Origin: Saliniramus sp050485405
Lineage (GTDB): Bacteria > Pseudomonadota > Alphaproteobacteria > Rhizobiales > Beijerinckiaceae
Length of the DNA: 64,000 nucleotides
Direction: 5' to 3'
Assembly: GCA_050485405.1 (NCBI GenBank)
Contig: JBJHBI010000013.1
Span: 11,487-75,486, forward strand
Below are positions 15,862 through 24,276 of the stretch, piece after piece. The stretch's first letter is position 1. Each line of letters starts with the position of its first letter. The notes beneath the pieces were generated by a model. The model had not been told where the DNA came from. It was given only the letters and a program-made list of their open reading frames with translations, and did not search any database. The position numbers and the translations under genes are program-made.

Positions 15862-16608
15862 TCACTCCGGTGATCCGTCCGGCGCCCCCTCATCCGCGAC
15901 GACGAGTTCGACCCGGTCGCCCGCAAACCATGTCCGCCCGTATTCGACCGGCCGGCCCTCTGCATCGATATTGACACCGACGGTCCGCAGGAGCGGCGCC
16001 CCCGGTTTCATGAGCAGATGCCGCGCCTTGATCGCATCGGCGATGGTGACCGAAACCCGCGTATCGCGCCGCGTGTAATCAGCGAGGCCACATTGCGCGA
16101 GCGCCGCCGTCACCGAATGCGTCTGCGCGAGCGCTTCCTTCAGGCCGGGGAAGCGGGTCGCGCAGAAGACCGAGCGAAACAAAGCGATCGGCGTCCCGTC
16201 CGCGACGCTCACCCCCTCCCAGACATGCACCGGCGCGCCGGGGCCGAGACCGAGCGCCTGCGCCTCGCGCGGATCCGCCGGGCGCGTTTCTAGCCGCACA
16301 TGGCGCTTCTCGGGATGCATTCCCGCCGCATGCAGGTTCTGGTGGAAGCGCGTGCGCCGCCCGATCGGATAGCGCGTCGGGCGCGCCGTCACGAACACGC
16401 CCGCACCGCGCCGGGCATGCACGATCCCGGCTTCCGCGAGAGCCGCGAGCGCCCGGCGCACGGTATGGCGGTTGGCGCAGAAACGCACCGCGAGCTGCGA
16501 TTCGCTGGGCAGCTTGTCGCCGGGCGCGTAGAGCCCGGCGGCGAGATCCGCTTCGAGCGTATCGCGAATGCTGGCCCAGAGCGCGGCCTGATTCCCTGTC
16601 TCATCCAT
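15862..16608 (-). CDS. phnF: Phosphonate-operon repressor PhnF (GntR/HutC family)
   Basis: 248 residues. The N-terminal winged helix (LEADLAAGLYAPGDKLPSES, QLAVRFCANRHTVRRALAAL) is of GntR type, followed by a UTRA ligand-binding domain (SVADGTPIALFRSVFCATRF, and at the end VEYGRTWFAGDRVELVV). This is the HutC subfamily to which PhnF belongs. It is transcribed away from phnGHIJKL across a 102-bp gap that contains a 12-bp direct repeat. By analogy with characterised PhnF it would repress the C-P lyase operon and its own promoter until a phosphonate or phosphate-starvation ligand releases it. Confidence 0.92.
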   Translation of the reverse strand: MDETGNQAALWASIRDTLEADLAAGLYAPGDKLPSESQLAVRFCANRHTVRRALAALAEAGIVHARRGAGVFVTARPTRYPIGRRTRFHQNLHAAGMHPEKRHVRLETRPADPREAQALGLGPGAPVHVWEGVSVADGTPIALFRSVFCATRFPGLKEALAQTHSVTAALAQCGLADYTRRDTRVSVTIADAIKARHLLMKPGAPLLRTVGVNIDAEGRPVEYGRTWFAGDRVELVVADEGAPDGSPE

Positions 16609-16660
16609 GTCGTGAAAATTTCATATTGCGGCGCTTGCGGGAAGGGTGATTCCGGGATAT

Positions 16661-16688
16661 TTGTCTACTTGTATGGTTGTCTAGTTGT
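16661..16688. promoter_or_regulatory. Tandem 12-bp direct repeat, probable PhnF operator
   Basis: TTGTCTACTTGT (16661-16672) and TTGTCTAGTTGT (16677-16688) differ at one base and are 16 bp apart start to start. They lie in the only intergenic space between divergent phnF and phnG, 23 bp before the phnG start. Direct-repeat sites suit a GntR-type dimer pair, but binding is inferred from position. Confidence 0.6.
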
Positions 16689-16710
16689 CGAGAGCCTGAA
16701 ACGAGGTCTC

Positions 16711-17178
16711 ATGAACGCCGCCCCGGATCCGCATGAACGCAAGCAATGGATGGGCCTTCTCGCCCGCAGCCGCCCCGGCGCGCTCGCGGCCTTGTGGCGG
16801 GCCTTCAACGAAGGTGACGCAGCCTGCGACGAGGCTGCCATCACCTGGCTGCGCCGCCCCGAGACCGGCATGGTGATGGTGCGCGGGCGCGCCGGAGCGA
16901 TCGGCGATCCGTTCAATCTCGGCGAGATGACGGTCACGCGTGCCTCCCTGCGCCTGCCCTGCGGGACGATCGGCCATGCCTATGTGCAGGGGCGCGATCA
17001 CGAAAAAGCGCGCATCGCGGCACTGGTCGACGCGCTGATGGCCGGCCCCCTCGCGGCACGTGTCGATGCGGCGATCATCCAGCCTCTCGCTTCCGAAGAG
17101 GCCGGCATGCGGGCCGCGCGGGCATCGCAGGCGGCGGCGACGCAGGTCGCGTTCTTCACCATGGTACGCGGAGAATGA
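16711..17178 (+). CDS. phnG: C-P lyase core subunit PhnG
   Basis: 155 residues from ATG 16711. Recognisable features are the opening RKQWMGLLARSRPGALAALW and the block FNLGEMTVTRASLRLPCGTI with GHAYVQGRDHEKARIAALVD. PhnG is part of the membrane-independent PhnGHIJ core complex; with PhnH and PhnI (and PhnL) it attaches phosphonate to the ribose of ATP, displacing adenine. It is the first gene of the operon. Its stop overlaps the phnH start by four bases, so translation is coupled. Confidence 0.95.
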   Translation: MNAAPDPHERKQWMGLLARSRPGALAALWRAFNEGDAACDEAAITWLRRPETGMVMVRGRAGAIGDPFNLGEMTVTRASLRLPCGTIGHAYVQGRDHEKARIAALVDALMAGPLAARVDAAIIQPLASEEAGMRAARASQAAATQVAFFTMVRGE

Positions 17179-17750
17179 CGATGGATGCCGACGCACTCGC
17201 AGGCGGCTTCGCCGACCCCGCCATCGACGCCGCGCGGGTCTTTCGCGAGGTGCTCCAGGCCATGGCGCGCCCGGGGCGAATCGCGCGGATCGGTGGCGTG
17301 AACCCGCCCCCCGGCCTCTCCGTTGCCGCGGCTTCGGTGCTCCTGACGCTCGCCGACGACACCACGCCCCTCCACCTCGCCGGTGCCTGCGACAGCGCGG
17401 CGATCCGCGATTATCTGCGCTTTCACACAGGCGCGCCGATCGCTGATCGCGAGGTTGCCGTCTTCGCCGTCGGCGACTGGGCGGCGCTCGGCCCGCTCGA
17501 CAATTATTCGCCGGGTACCGACGAATATCCCGACCGCTCGGCCACGCTGATCGTCGAGATGCCGGCTCTGTCAGATACCGGCGCGCGGCTCACCGGGCCC
17601 GGCATCCGCAGCCATGCGCATCTGTCGCTGCCGGAGATCGCGGCCTTTGCCACCAATGCGCGGCATTTTCCGCGCGGGCTCGATTTCATCTTCACGAGCG
17701 GCGACACGATCGCGGCCCTGCCGCGCACGACACGTGTGGAGGCCGGCTGA
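17175..17750 (+). CDS. phnH: C-P lyase core subunit PhnH
   Basis: 191 residues from ATG 17175, overlapping the phnG stop; a second ATG at 17181 is possible. Typical segments are DAARVFREVLQAMARPGRIA, the strand AASVLLTLADDTTPLHLAG, and the C-terminal RGLDFIFTSGDTIAALPRTT. PhnH is a homodimeric PLP-fold-like protein without cofactor that sits at the centre of the PhnGHIJ complex. Gene order and overlaps match the canonical operon. Confidence 0.95.
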   Translation: MTMDADALAGGFADPAIDAARVFREVLQAMARPGRIARIGGVNPPPGLSVAAASVLLTLADDTTPLHLAGACDSAAIRDYLRFHTGAPIADREVAVFAVGDWAALGPLDNYSPGTDEYPDRSATLIVEMPALSDTGARLTGPGIRSHAHLSLPEIAAFATNARHFPRGLDFIFTSGDTIAALPRTTRVEAG

Positions 17751-18871
17751 TGTATGTAGCGGTGAAAGGCGGCGAACGGGCGATCGCCGCAGCGCATGAC
17801 TGGCTCGCCCGCGAGCGGCGCGGGGATATCACGATCCCGGAAATCAGCATCGCGCAGATCCGCGAGCAAATGGCGCTCGCCGTCGATCGCGTCATGGCGG
17901 AGGGCTCGCTCTACGATCCCGATCTCGCCGCGCTCGCCCTCAAGCAGGCGCGCGGCGATACCATCGAGGCGATCTTCCTGATCCGCGCCTACCGCACCAC
18001 CCTGCCCCGCTTCGGGACCTCGCGCCCGATCGCGACCGGCGCGATGCGCTGCGAGCGCCGTGTCAGCGCGATCTTCAAGGACGTACCGGGCGGACAGGTG
18101 CTCGGCCCCACCTTCGACTATACCCACCGCCTGCTCGACTTCGCCCTCATGGCTGAGGGTGCGGCGGAGGGTCCGGCAGAGGGCGCGGCGCCAACTCCCG
18201 CCCCGCGGCGCGAAGCCGGACCGCAGGCGGACGAGACCCCGCATGTCGCCGATATCCTCGCCCGCGAGGACCTGATCCAGCGCGAGAACGCCGCGTCAGG
18301 CGAGGCCGCCCCGCCCGATCTCACCCGCGCCCCGCTCACCCTTCCGGCGAACCGCGCCCTGCGGCTTCAGGCGCTCGCGCGGGGCGACGAGGGTTTCCTG
18401 CTATCGCTGGCTTATTCGACCCAGCGCGGCTATGGCCGCAACCATCCCTTCGTCGGCGAATTGCGCATCGGCGCCGTCGCTGTGGAAATGGAGATCCCGG
18501 AACTCGGCTTTGCCATCGAAATCGGCGAGATCACGGTCAGCGAATGCGAGAGCGTGAACCAGTTCACCGGCTCGAAGACGCAGGCGGCGCAGTTCACGCG
18601 CGGATACGGGCTGGTTTTCGGACGCGGCGAGCGCAAGGCGATCTCGATGGCGCTGGTCGACCGCGCCCTGCGCTGGAAGGAACTCGGCGAGGAGAATTCC
18701 GGCGCGCCGGCGCAGGACGAGGAATTCGTCCTCGCCCATGCCGACAACATCCAGGCGAGCGGCTTTCTGGAGCATATCAAGCTGCCGCATTACGTGGATT
18801 TCCAGGCCGAGCTCGAACTGATCCGCAAGCTGCGGGCCGAGGCGCTCGCCCATGTGGGAGGCGATGCATGA
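17750..18871 (+). CDS. phnI: C-P lyase nucleosidase subunit PhnI
   Basis: 373 residues, starting at the ATG that shares one base with the phnH stop. It begins YVAVKGGERAIAAAHDWLA. Further family blocks are YRTTLPRFGTSRP, LLSLAYSTQRGYGRNHPFVG, and the end LPHYVDFQAELELIRKL. PhnI acts with PhnG, PhnH and PhnL to convert ATP and phosphonate to ribose 1-phosphonate-5-triphosphate. A low-complexity Glu/Ala/Pro stretch near residues 130-160 (EGAAEGPAEGAAPTPAPR) is an unusual insert, probably a flexible loop. Confidence 0.95.
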   Translation: MYVAVKGGERAIAAAHDWLARERRGDITIPEISIAQIREQMALAVDRVMAEGSLYDPDLAALALKQARGDTIEAIFLIRAYRTTLPRFGTSRPIATGAMRCERRVSAIFKDVPGGQVLGPTFDYTHRLLDFALMAEGAAEGPAEGAAPTPAPRREAGPQADETPHVADILAREDLIQRENAASGEAAPPDLTRAPLTLPANRALRLQALARGDEGFLLSLAYSTQRGYGRNHPFVGELRIGAVAVEMEIPELGFAIEIGEITVSECESVNQFTGSKTQAAQFTRGYGLVFGRGERKAISMALVDRALRWKELGEENSGAPAQDEEFVLAHADNIQASGFLEHIKLPHYVDFQAELELIRKLRAEALAHVGGDA

Positions 18872-19755
18872 GCGACTACAACTTCGCGTATCTCGACGAG
18901 CAGACGAAACGCATGATCCGCCGCGCGCTGATCAAGGCGGTGGCGATACCGGGCTACCAGGTGCCGTTCGCTTCGAGGGAGATGCCGATGCCCTATGGCT
19001 GGGGCACCGGCGGCGTGCAGGTGACGGCGGCGTGCCTCGTGCCGGAGGATACGCTGAAGGTGATCGACCAGGGTGCGGATGACACGACGAACGCCGTGTC
19101 GATCCGCGCCTTCTTCGCCCGCGTCGCGAATGTCGCGACGACAGAGCGCACGGTGGAGGCCAGCATCATCCAGACCCGCCATCGCATCCCGGAGGTGCCT
19201 TTGCGCGAGGATCAGATCCTCGTCTATCAGGTGCCGATCCCCGAGCCTCTGCGCTTTCTCGAGCCGCGCGAGATGGAGACGCGCAAGATGCACGCGCTGG
19301 AGGAATACGGGCTGATGCATGTGCGGCTCTACGAGGATATCGCCCGCCATGGCGAGATCGCGAAATCCTACGCCTATCCGGTCAAGGTCGAAGGGCGCTA
19401 TGTGATGGATCCGTCGCCGATCCCGAAATTCGACAATCCCAAACTCGGCGACTGCCCCGCGCTGCAACTCTTCGGCGCCGGGCGCGAACAGCGCATCTAC
19501 GCGCTGCCGCCCTATACGCGAGTGGAGAGCCTCGATTTCGAGGATTACCCGTTCAAGGCTTCCAAGCCCGACCAGCCCTGCGCGCTCTGCGGCGCGAGCG
19601 ACAGCTATCTCGACGAGGTGATCACCGACGATGCGGGATCGCGCATGTTCGTCTGTTCGGATACCGATTATTGCCGCGAGCGCCGCGCCGCCGGCCATCG
19701 CGGCCATATGGCTGCACCGTTCGAAGAGGATGCCGACGCGGAGGCCCCGCGATGA
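18868..19755 (+). CDS. phnJ: C-P lyase radical-SAM subunit PhnJ
   Basis: 295 residues from ATG 18868, overlapping the phnI stop by four bases. PhnJ breaks the carbon-phosphorus bond of ribose-1-phosphonate-5-phosphate with a [4Fe-4S] cluster and a glycyl/thiyl radical. The unusual C-terminal cysteine signature Cx2Cx21Cx5C is intact at Cys238, Cys241, Cys263 and Cys269. The conserved opening YNFAYLDEQTKRMIRRALIK and the glycine-rich PMPYGWGTGGVQVT segment, where the radical glycine is expected, are present. Everything needed for activity is visible. Confidence 0.97.
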   Translation: MSDYNFAYLDEQTKRMIRRALIKAVAIPGYQVPFASREMPMPYGWGTGGVQVTAACLVPEDTLKVIDQGADDTTNAVSIRAFFARVANVATTERTVEASIIQTRHRIPEVPLREDQILVYQVPIPEPLRFLEPREMETRKMHALEEYGLMHVRLYEDIARHGEIAKSYAYPVKVEGRYVMDPSPIPKFDNPKLGDCPALQLFGAGREQRIYALPPYTRVESLDFEDYPFKASKPDQPCALCGASDSYLDEVITDDAGSRMFVCSDTDYCRERRAAGHRGHMAAPFEEDADAEAPR

Positions 19756-20525
19756 ACGCGCCGCTCCTCGAAGTCGATCGCCTGACGAAACGCTACGGCA
19801 GCCGCATCGGCTGTGCGGAGGTATCCTTAACGCTCTGGCCCGGCGAGGTGATGGGGATCGTGGGCGAGAGCGGCTCGGGAAAATCGACGCTGCTCTCCTG
19901 CCTCGCCGGTCATCTCGAAAGCGATGCCGGGCAGATCCTCTACCGCGATCGCGATGGCGGGGTGCATCGCCCCGCGCAGCTGTCGGAAGCAGCGCGGCGG
20001 CGGCTCGCGCGGGAGGAATGGGCTTACGTTCATCAGAATCCACGCGATGGCCTGCGCATGGGCGTCAGCGCCGGCGGCAATGTCGGCGAGCCGCTGATGG
20101 CGCGCGGGCAGCGTCATTACGGCGACATCCGCGAATCCGCGCGCGACTGGCTGGAGCGGGTCGAGATCGCGCATGACCGGATCGACGACAAGCCGCGCGC
20201 CTTCTCGGGCGGCATGCAGCAACGCCTCCAGATCGCCCGCAGCCTCGTCAACAACCCGCGCCTCGTCTTCATGGACGAGCCGACGGGCGGGCTCGATGTC
20301 AGCGTGCAGGCGCGGTTGCTCGATCTGCTGCGCGGGCTGGTGCGCGATCTCGGCCTCTCGGCGGTGATCGTCACGCATGATCTCGCCGTGGTGCGGCTCC
20401 TCGCCGACAGGCTCATGGTGATGCAGGGCGGATACGTGGTCGAGAGCGGGCTGACCGACCAGGTGCTCGACGACCCGCAACACGCCTATACCCAACTGCT
20501 CGTCAGTTCGGTTCTGCAGGTATAG
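19752..20525 (+). CDS. phnK: C-P lyase accessory ATPase PhnK
   Basis: 257 residues, start overlapping the phnJ stop. An ABC-type ATPase without transmembrane partner: Walker A is GESGSGKST, the signature is FSGGMQQRLQIARSLVNNP, Walker B is LVFMDEPTGGLDVSVQ, and the switch His is in VIVTHDLAVV. PhnK binds the PhnGHIJ core as a dimer and is needed for C-P lyase activity in vivo rather than for uptake. The sequence resembles DppF-type ATPases, but its position fixes the identity. Confidence 0.94.
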   Translation: MNAPLLEVDRLTKRYGSRIGCAEVSLTLWPGEVMGIVGESGSGKSTLLSCLAGHLESDAGQILYRDRDGGVHRPAQLSEAARRRLAREEWAYVHQNPRDGLRMGVSAGGNVGEPLMARGQRHYGDIRESARDWLERVEIAHDRIDDKPRAFSGGMQQRLQIARSLVNNPRLVFMDEPTGGLDVSVQARLLDLLRGLVRDLGLSAVIVTHDLAVVRLLADRLMVMQGGYVVESGLTDQVLDDPQHAYTQLLVSSVLQV

Positions 20526-20534
20526 GAATCAGGC

Positions 20535-21221
20535 ATGATCCGCGTCGAACACGTCTCGAAATCCTTCACCCTGCATAATCAGGGCGGCGCACGCCTTTCC
20601 GTGATGCGCGAGGCCGATCTGCATGTGGCGCCGGGCGAATGCGTCGCCTTGACCGGGGCGTCGGGGGCTGGAAAATCCACGCTGATGCGGATGATCTACG
20701 GCAATTACCGGGTCGAGACCGGCGTGATCCGCGTCGGCGGGACGGTGCTCGATGCCACCGAGCCGCGCGCCATCCTCGCCCTGCGCCGCGAGACGCTCGG
20801 CCATGTCAGCCAGTTCCTGCGCGCCCTGCCGCGCGTCCCGACGATTGAGGTGGTCGCCGAACCGCTCCGTCGCCTCGGCATCGATGCCGGGACGGCGCAT
20901 GCGCGCGCCGGCGCGCTGCTGGAGCGCCTGCGCATCCCGCAGACCCTGTGGCAGCTCGCGCCCGCGACTTTCTCCGGCGGCGAGCAGCAGCGGGTCAATA
21001 TCGCACGCGGCTTCGTGCATGACTGGCCCGCCATTCTGCTCGACGAACCCACGGCGAGCCTCGATCCGGCCAATCGCGAAACGGTGCTGGAGCTGATCTT
21101 GGAAGCGAAGGCGCGCGGCGCGGCGATTCTCGGGATCTTTCACGATGCCGATGCGCGCGCCCGGGTCTGCGACCGGGAGATCGATGTGGGCGCCTTCACA
21201 GCGGAAGAGAATTCGCGATGA
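20535..21221 (+). CDS. phnL: C-P lyase accessory ATPase PhnL
   Basis: 228 residues, nine bases after phnK. A second ABC-type ATPase: Walker A GASGAGKST, then a Q-loop region (HVSQFLRALPRVPTIEVVAE) with the family-specific LRALPRVP, signature FSGGEQQRVNIARG, and Walker B AILLDEPTASLDPANR. PhnL assists the PhnGHI nucleosidase step and can dock on PhnK. The stop overlaps the start of the phnN-phnM gene. Confidence 0.94.
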   Translation: MIRVEHVSKSFTLHNQGGARLSVMREADLHVAPGECVALTGASGAGKSTLMRMIYGNYRVETGVIRVGGTVLDATEPRAILALRRETLGHVSQFLRALPRVPTIEVVAEPLRRLGIDAGTAHARAGALLERLRIPQTLWQLAPATFSGGEQQRVNIARGFVHDWPAILLDEPTASLDPANRETVLELILEAKARGAAILGIFHDADARARVCDREIDVGAFTAEENSR

Positions 21222-23008
21222 GCAACGGCCGCGATGACAGCGCATCTCCGAGAGGGCGCCTCGTCGCCGTGGTCGGCCCGTCCGGCGCCGGCAAGGATGC
21301 GCTGATCGACGCAGCGCTCAGCCAGCGGCCCGATCTGCTGCGCGTGCGCCGCGTCATCACCCGCCCCGCCGATGCCGGGGGCGAGGATCACGAAGCGGTG
21401 GACGAGGCCGAATTCGCGCAGCGTCTGGCGCGCGATGAATTCGCGTTTCACTGGCAGGCCCACGGGCTCTCCTACGCGATCCCGCATGCGGCGCTGGCAC
21501 CGCGCGAGGCGGGGCGGACGGTGATCTTCAACGGCTCGCGCGCGGCACTCGCGGCGGCGCAGGCGCATGATCCCGCGCTCGCCGTGGTGCTGATCACCGC
21601 GCGTGACGAGATCCTCGCGCAACGCCTCGCCGCACGCGGGCGCGAATCTCCGGGCGAGATCGCGGCGCGGCTGTCGCGCGGGCGCTTCCCCGCGCCGCCC
21701 GGTGCGCATATCGTCCGGAACGATGCCGATCTCGCGACCGGTGTGGCGCGCTTCCTCGCCGCTCTCGACGCCATCACCGATACACCCTCGAATGCCGAAA
21801 ACGGCACGACGCAAAGCGCGAATAACAGCGCACCCTGGAGATCCCCCGTGCAGAAACCCGTTCAGGAAACCATCCTCGGCAATGCCCGCCTGATCCTCCC
21901 CGATGAAGTGATCACCGGCAGCATCGTCATCCGCGACGGCATGATCGCGGCGATCGATTCCGGCCCGTCCACCGCGCCCGGGGCCATCGATTGCGAGGGC
22001 GATTGCGTCTCGCCGGGGCTGATCGAATTGCATACCGACAATCTCGAGCGCCACATGACCCCGCGCCCCAGCGTCGACTGGCCGCATTTGAACGCGATCA
22101 TCGCCCATGATGCGGAGCTTGCGGGCGTCGGTATCACAACGGTCTTCGATGCCCTGCGCATCGGCTCCGAGCACAAGGCGCCGAAGATTCGCGCGGGCTA
22201 CAAACCCTATGCGCGCCGCATGGCCAACGAGATCCTCGACATGGCCGCCCGCGAGGCGCTGCGCATCAGCCATTACCTGCATCTGCGCGCCGAGATCTGC
22301 TCGGACACGCTCATCGACGAGATCGCGGAATTCTCCCCCGAGGACCGCGTCGGTATCGTCAGCATGATGGATCACACGCCCGGCCAGCGGCAATTCGCCG
22401 ATCTCGACCGCCTGCGCACCTATTTGATCGGCAAGCATGGCATCTCGCCGGCTGATTTCGAGACCTATATCGGCGAGCGTCAGGCTCTCGGGAACCGCGT
22501 GCGCGCGACGCATGAGGCGGCGGCGGTGGCGGGGGCGACGCGGCTCGGCGCCATTCTCGCAAGCCATGACGATACGACGGTGGAACACGTCGCGGCCTCC
22601 GCAGCCCATGGGGCGGGGCTCGCGGAATTCCCCACCACGCTCGAAGCCGCCCGAGCCTGCCGCGACCACGGCATCGCGGTGATGATGGGCGGGCCGAACC
22701 TGATCCGGGGCGGCTCGCATTCCGGCAACGTCTCTGCTGCGGAGGCTGCGCAGGCGGGCCTGCTCGACATCATCTCCTCCGATTACATTCCCGCCTCGCT
22801 CCTGATGGGCGCGATCGCGCTCGCACGGGCGAGCAGCGACCTCCCCGCCGGCATCGCCACCGTCACCCGCAACGCCGCCCGTGCCACCGGCCTCACCGAT
22901 CGCGGCGCCCTCGAACCGGGCCTGCGCGGCGACATCATCCGCTTCCGCGACATCGACGGCACTCCGGTCGTGCGCGGCACCTGGGTGAGGGGAAAACGGG
23001 TGGCTTGA
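21218..23008 (+). CDS. phnNM: Fused PhnN (ribosyl bisphosphate phosphokinase) and PhnM (RPnTP diphosphatase)
   Basis: One uninterrupted 596-codon frame holding two enzymes. Residues 1-185 are PhnN: P-loop GPSGAGKD (20-27), VRRVITRPADAGGEDHEAV, and FHWQAHGLSYAIP. It makes PRPP from ribose 1,5-bisphosphate. A polar linker rich in Asn, Ser and Thr (about 188-212) leads to PhnM, an amidohydrolase-fold enzyme with the metal motif ELHTDNLERHMTPRP, then VSMMDHTPGQRQF, ILASHDDTT and GGPNLIRGGSHSGNVSA. PhnM removes pyrophosphate from ribose-1-phosphonate-5-triphosphate. The two are normally separate genes. A GTG at 21848 with GGAG seven bases upstream could also start PhnM alone. Confidence 0.9.
   Translation: MSNGRDDSASPRGRLVAVVGPSGAGKDALIDAALSQRPDLLRVRRVITRPADAGGEDHEAVDEAEFAQRLARDEFAFHWQAHGLSYAIPHAALAPREAGRTVIFNGSRAALAAAQAHDPALAVVLITARDEILAQRLAARGRESPGEIAARLSRGRFPAPPGAHIVRNDADLATGVARFLAALDAITDTPSNAENGTTQSANNSAPWRSPVQKPVQETILGNARLILPDEVITGSIVIRDGMIAAIDSGPSTAPGAIDCEGDCVSPGLIELHTDNLERHMTPRPSVDWPHLNAIIAHDAELAGVGITTVFDALRIGSEHKAPKIRAGYKPYARRMANEILDMAAREALRISHYLHLRAEICSDTLIDEIAEFSPEDRVGIVSMMDHTPGQRQFADLDRLRTYLIGKHGISPADFETYIGERQALGNRVRATHEAAAVAGATRLGAILASHDDTTVEHVAASAAHGAGLAEFPTTLEAARACRDHGIAVMMGGPNLIRGGSHSGNVSAAEAAQAGLLDIISSDYIPASLLMGAIALARASSDLPAGIATVTRNAARATGLTDRGALEPGLRGDIIRFRDIDGTPVVRGTWVRGKRVA
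21837..21850 (+). promoter_or_regulatory. Internal ribosome-binding site and GTG start at the PhnN/PhnM junction
   Basis: GGAG at 21837-21840, seven bases, then GTG at 21848-21850, in frame with the long phnN-phnM gene (codon 211). Position and spacing are those of a normal gene start and coincide with the beginning of PhnM homology. It may yield free PhnM besides a fusion, or be the relic of two genes joined by loss of the phnN stop. Confidence 0.5.
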
Positions 23009-23017
23009 AGCCCGCCG

Positions 23018-24064
23018 TCACGCCGCCTCCGGCCCCTCGCTGAGGATCGCCATCACCCGCGCATCGGGCCCGCAATCGAGCCCGGCGAAGAGCGCCGCGA
23101 TCCCGGCGGCACCCGACGGCGTCGTCGCGAAACCTTCTTCCGCGAGGATGTCCGTGGCCCGCGCGGCCTCTTCTTCGCTGATGGTGACGAAGAGATCCGC
23201 GTCGCGGGCGAGCCCGCGCAGGGCGATGAGCGAGGGCGCCTTGCAATCGAGCCGCCCCATGGCGGAGACCGGTCCCTGCACCGTCACCGCATGGCCGGCC
23301 CGGATGCTCTCGATCAATGCCGGCGCCGCATCCGGCTCGACGACGATGATCGTCGGCGCGTCCCCCCAGACGGCCCGCGCATGGGCGGCGACGGCAGCAG
23401 CGAGCCCGCCGACACCGGCCTGGAGCAGGATATGCGTCGGCGGGGCATTGATCTGCGCCGCCACCTCGGCGGCGAGCTGGAGATAGCCCTCCATCACCCG
23501 CAGGGGCAGTTCCGTATAGCCCGGCCAGGAACTGTCGGAGAGGAGCGTATGGCCGGGCGCGCGCGCTGCTTCTTCGGCAGCCGCCATGCTCTCCTCGTAG
23601 GTCGCGCCTGCGCGCACCACCTGCGCGCCCTTCGCCGCGAGCCGCTCGGCGAAAGCCTCGGGCACCGTTTCGGCCAGATAGATCACCGCCCGCGCCCCGA
23701 ACAGCCGCGCGCCGGCGGCGACCGAGAGCCCGTGATTGCCCGCGCTCGCAGTGACGTAGATCCGCCCGGACAGCGCGCGCGCCCAGTCGCCGTCCTGCAC
23801 ATTCTGCGACGCTTCACGCGCAATCGCATGCGCCGCCCCGAGCGCCTTGAAGCTGCCGAGCCCCATTCGCGCGCGTTCGTCCTTCAGGTAGACATGGCCG
23901 ACACCCGCCCGCGCAGCCAGCGTCGGAACGTCTTGCAGCGGCGTTGGCGCATGGGCGGGGCAAGCGGCGAGAAGCCGCGCGACGCCGCTCGCATCATCGA
24001 GCGGGAGCGGTGCATCGGCGGTGATCCCGCTGCCGCGCCGGGGATTGGTGAGGATGTCCTGCAT
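23018..24064 (-). CDS. PLP-dependent lyase, diaminopropionate ammonia-lyase-like
   Basis: 348 residues from ATG 24064, chosen because GGGAGG lies eight bases before it; longer frames upstream are poor protein. It is a fold-type II PLP enzyme. The Schiff-base lysine is in LGLGSFKALGAAHA, the phosphate-binding/substrate loop is VTASAGNHGLSVAAGARLFG, the glycine-rich strand is ILLQAGVGGLAAAVAAHARA, and SSWPGYTELPLRVMEGY is typical of diaminopropionate ammonia-lyases. These convert 2,3-diaminopropionate (or D/L-serine-like amino acids) to pyruvate and ammonia. It is somewhat shorter than the E. coli enzyme. Threonine-dehydratase-like activity is the alternative. Confidence 0.75.
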   Translation of the reverse strand: MQDILTNPRRGSGITADAPLPLDDASGVARLLAACPAHAPTPLQDVPTLAARAGVGHVYLKDERARMGLGSFKALGAAHAIAREASQNVQDGDWARALSGRIYVTASAGNHGLSVAAGARLFGARAVIYLAETVPEAFAERLAAKGAQVVRAGATYEESMAAAEEAARAPGHTLLSDSSWPGYTELPLRVMEGYLQLAAEVAAQINAPPTHILLQAGVGGLAAAVAAHARAVWGDAPTIIVVEPDAAPALIESIRAGHAVTVQGPVSAMGRLDCKAPSLIALRGLARDADLFVTISEEEAARATDILAEEGFATTPSGAAGIAALFAGLDCGPDARVMAILSEGPEAA

Positions 24065-24276
24065 GGGCCGCGCCTCCCGCGTCATACGCCTCGCATATCG
24101 TCGGCGCGAGCATAGCGAGGCGTGGCACGCCGGGCGATCCCGCCGCGCGCCATTCCGGGATCGCTCAACACGCACATGCGCGAAACGCCCATTGATCGGG
24201 CATCCCGGCGCATCGATAGTCACGGATGTGGCGCTTGCCGCGACGATAGGGCCGGCCGATGATCCGAGAGAACAGC

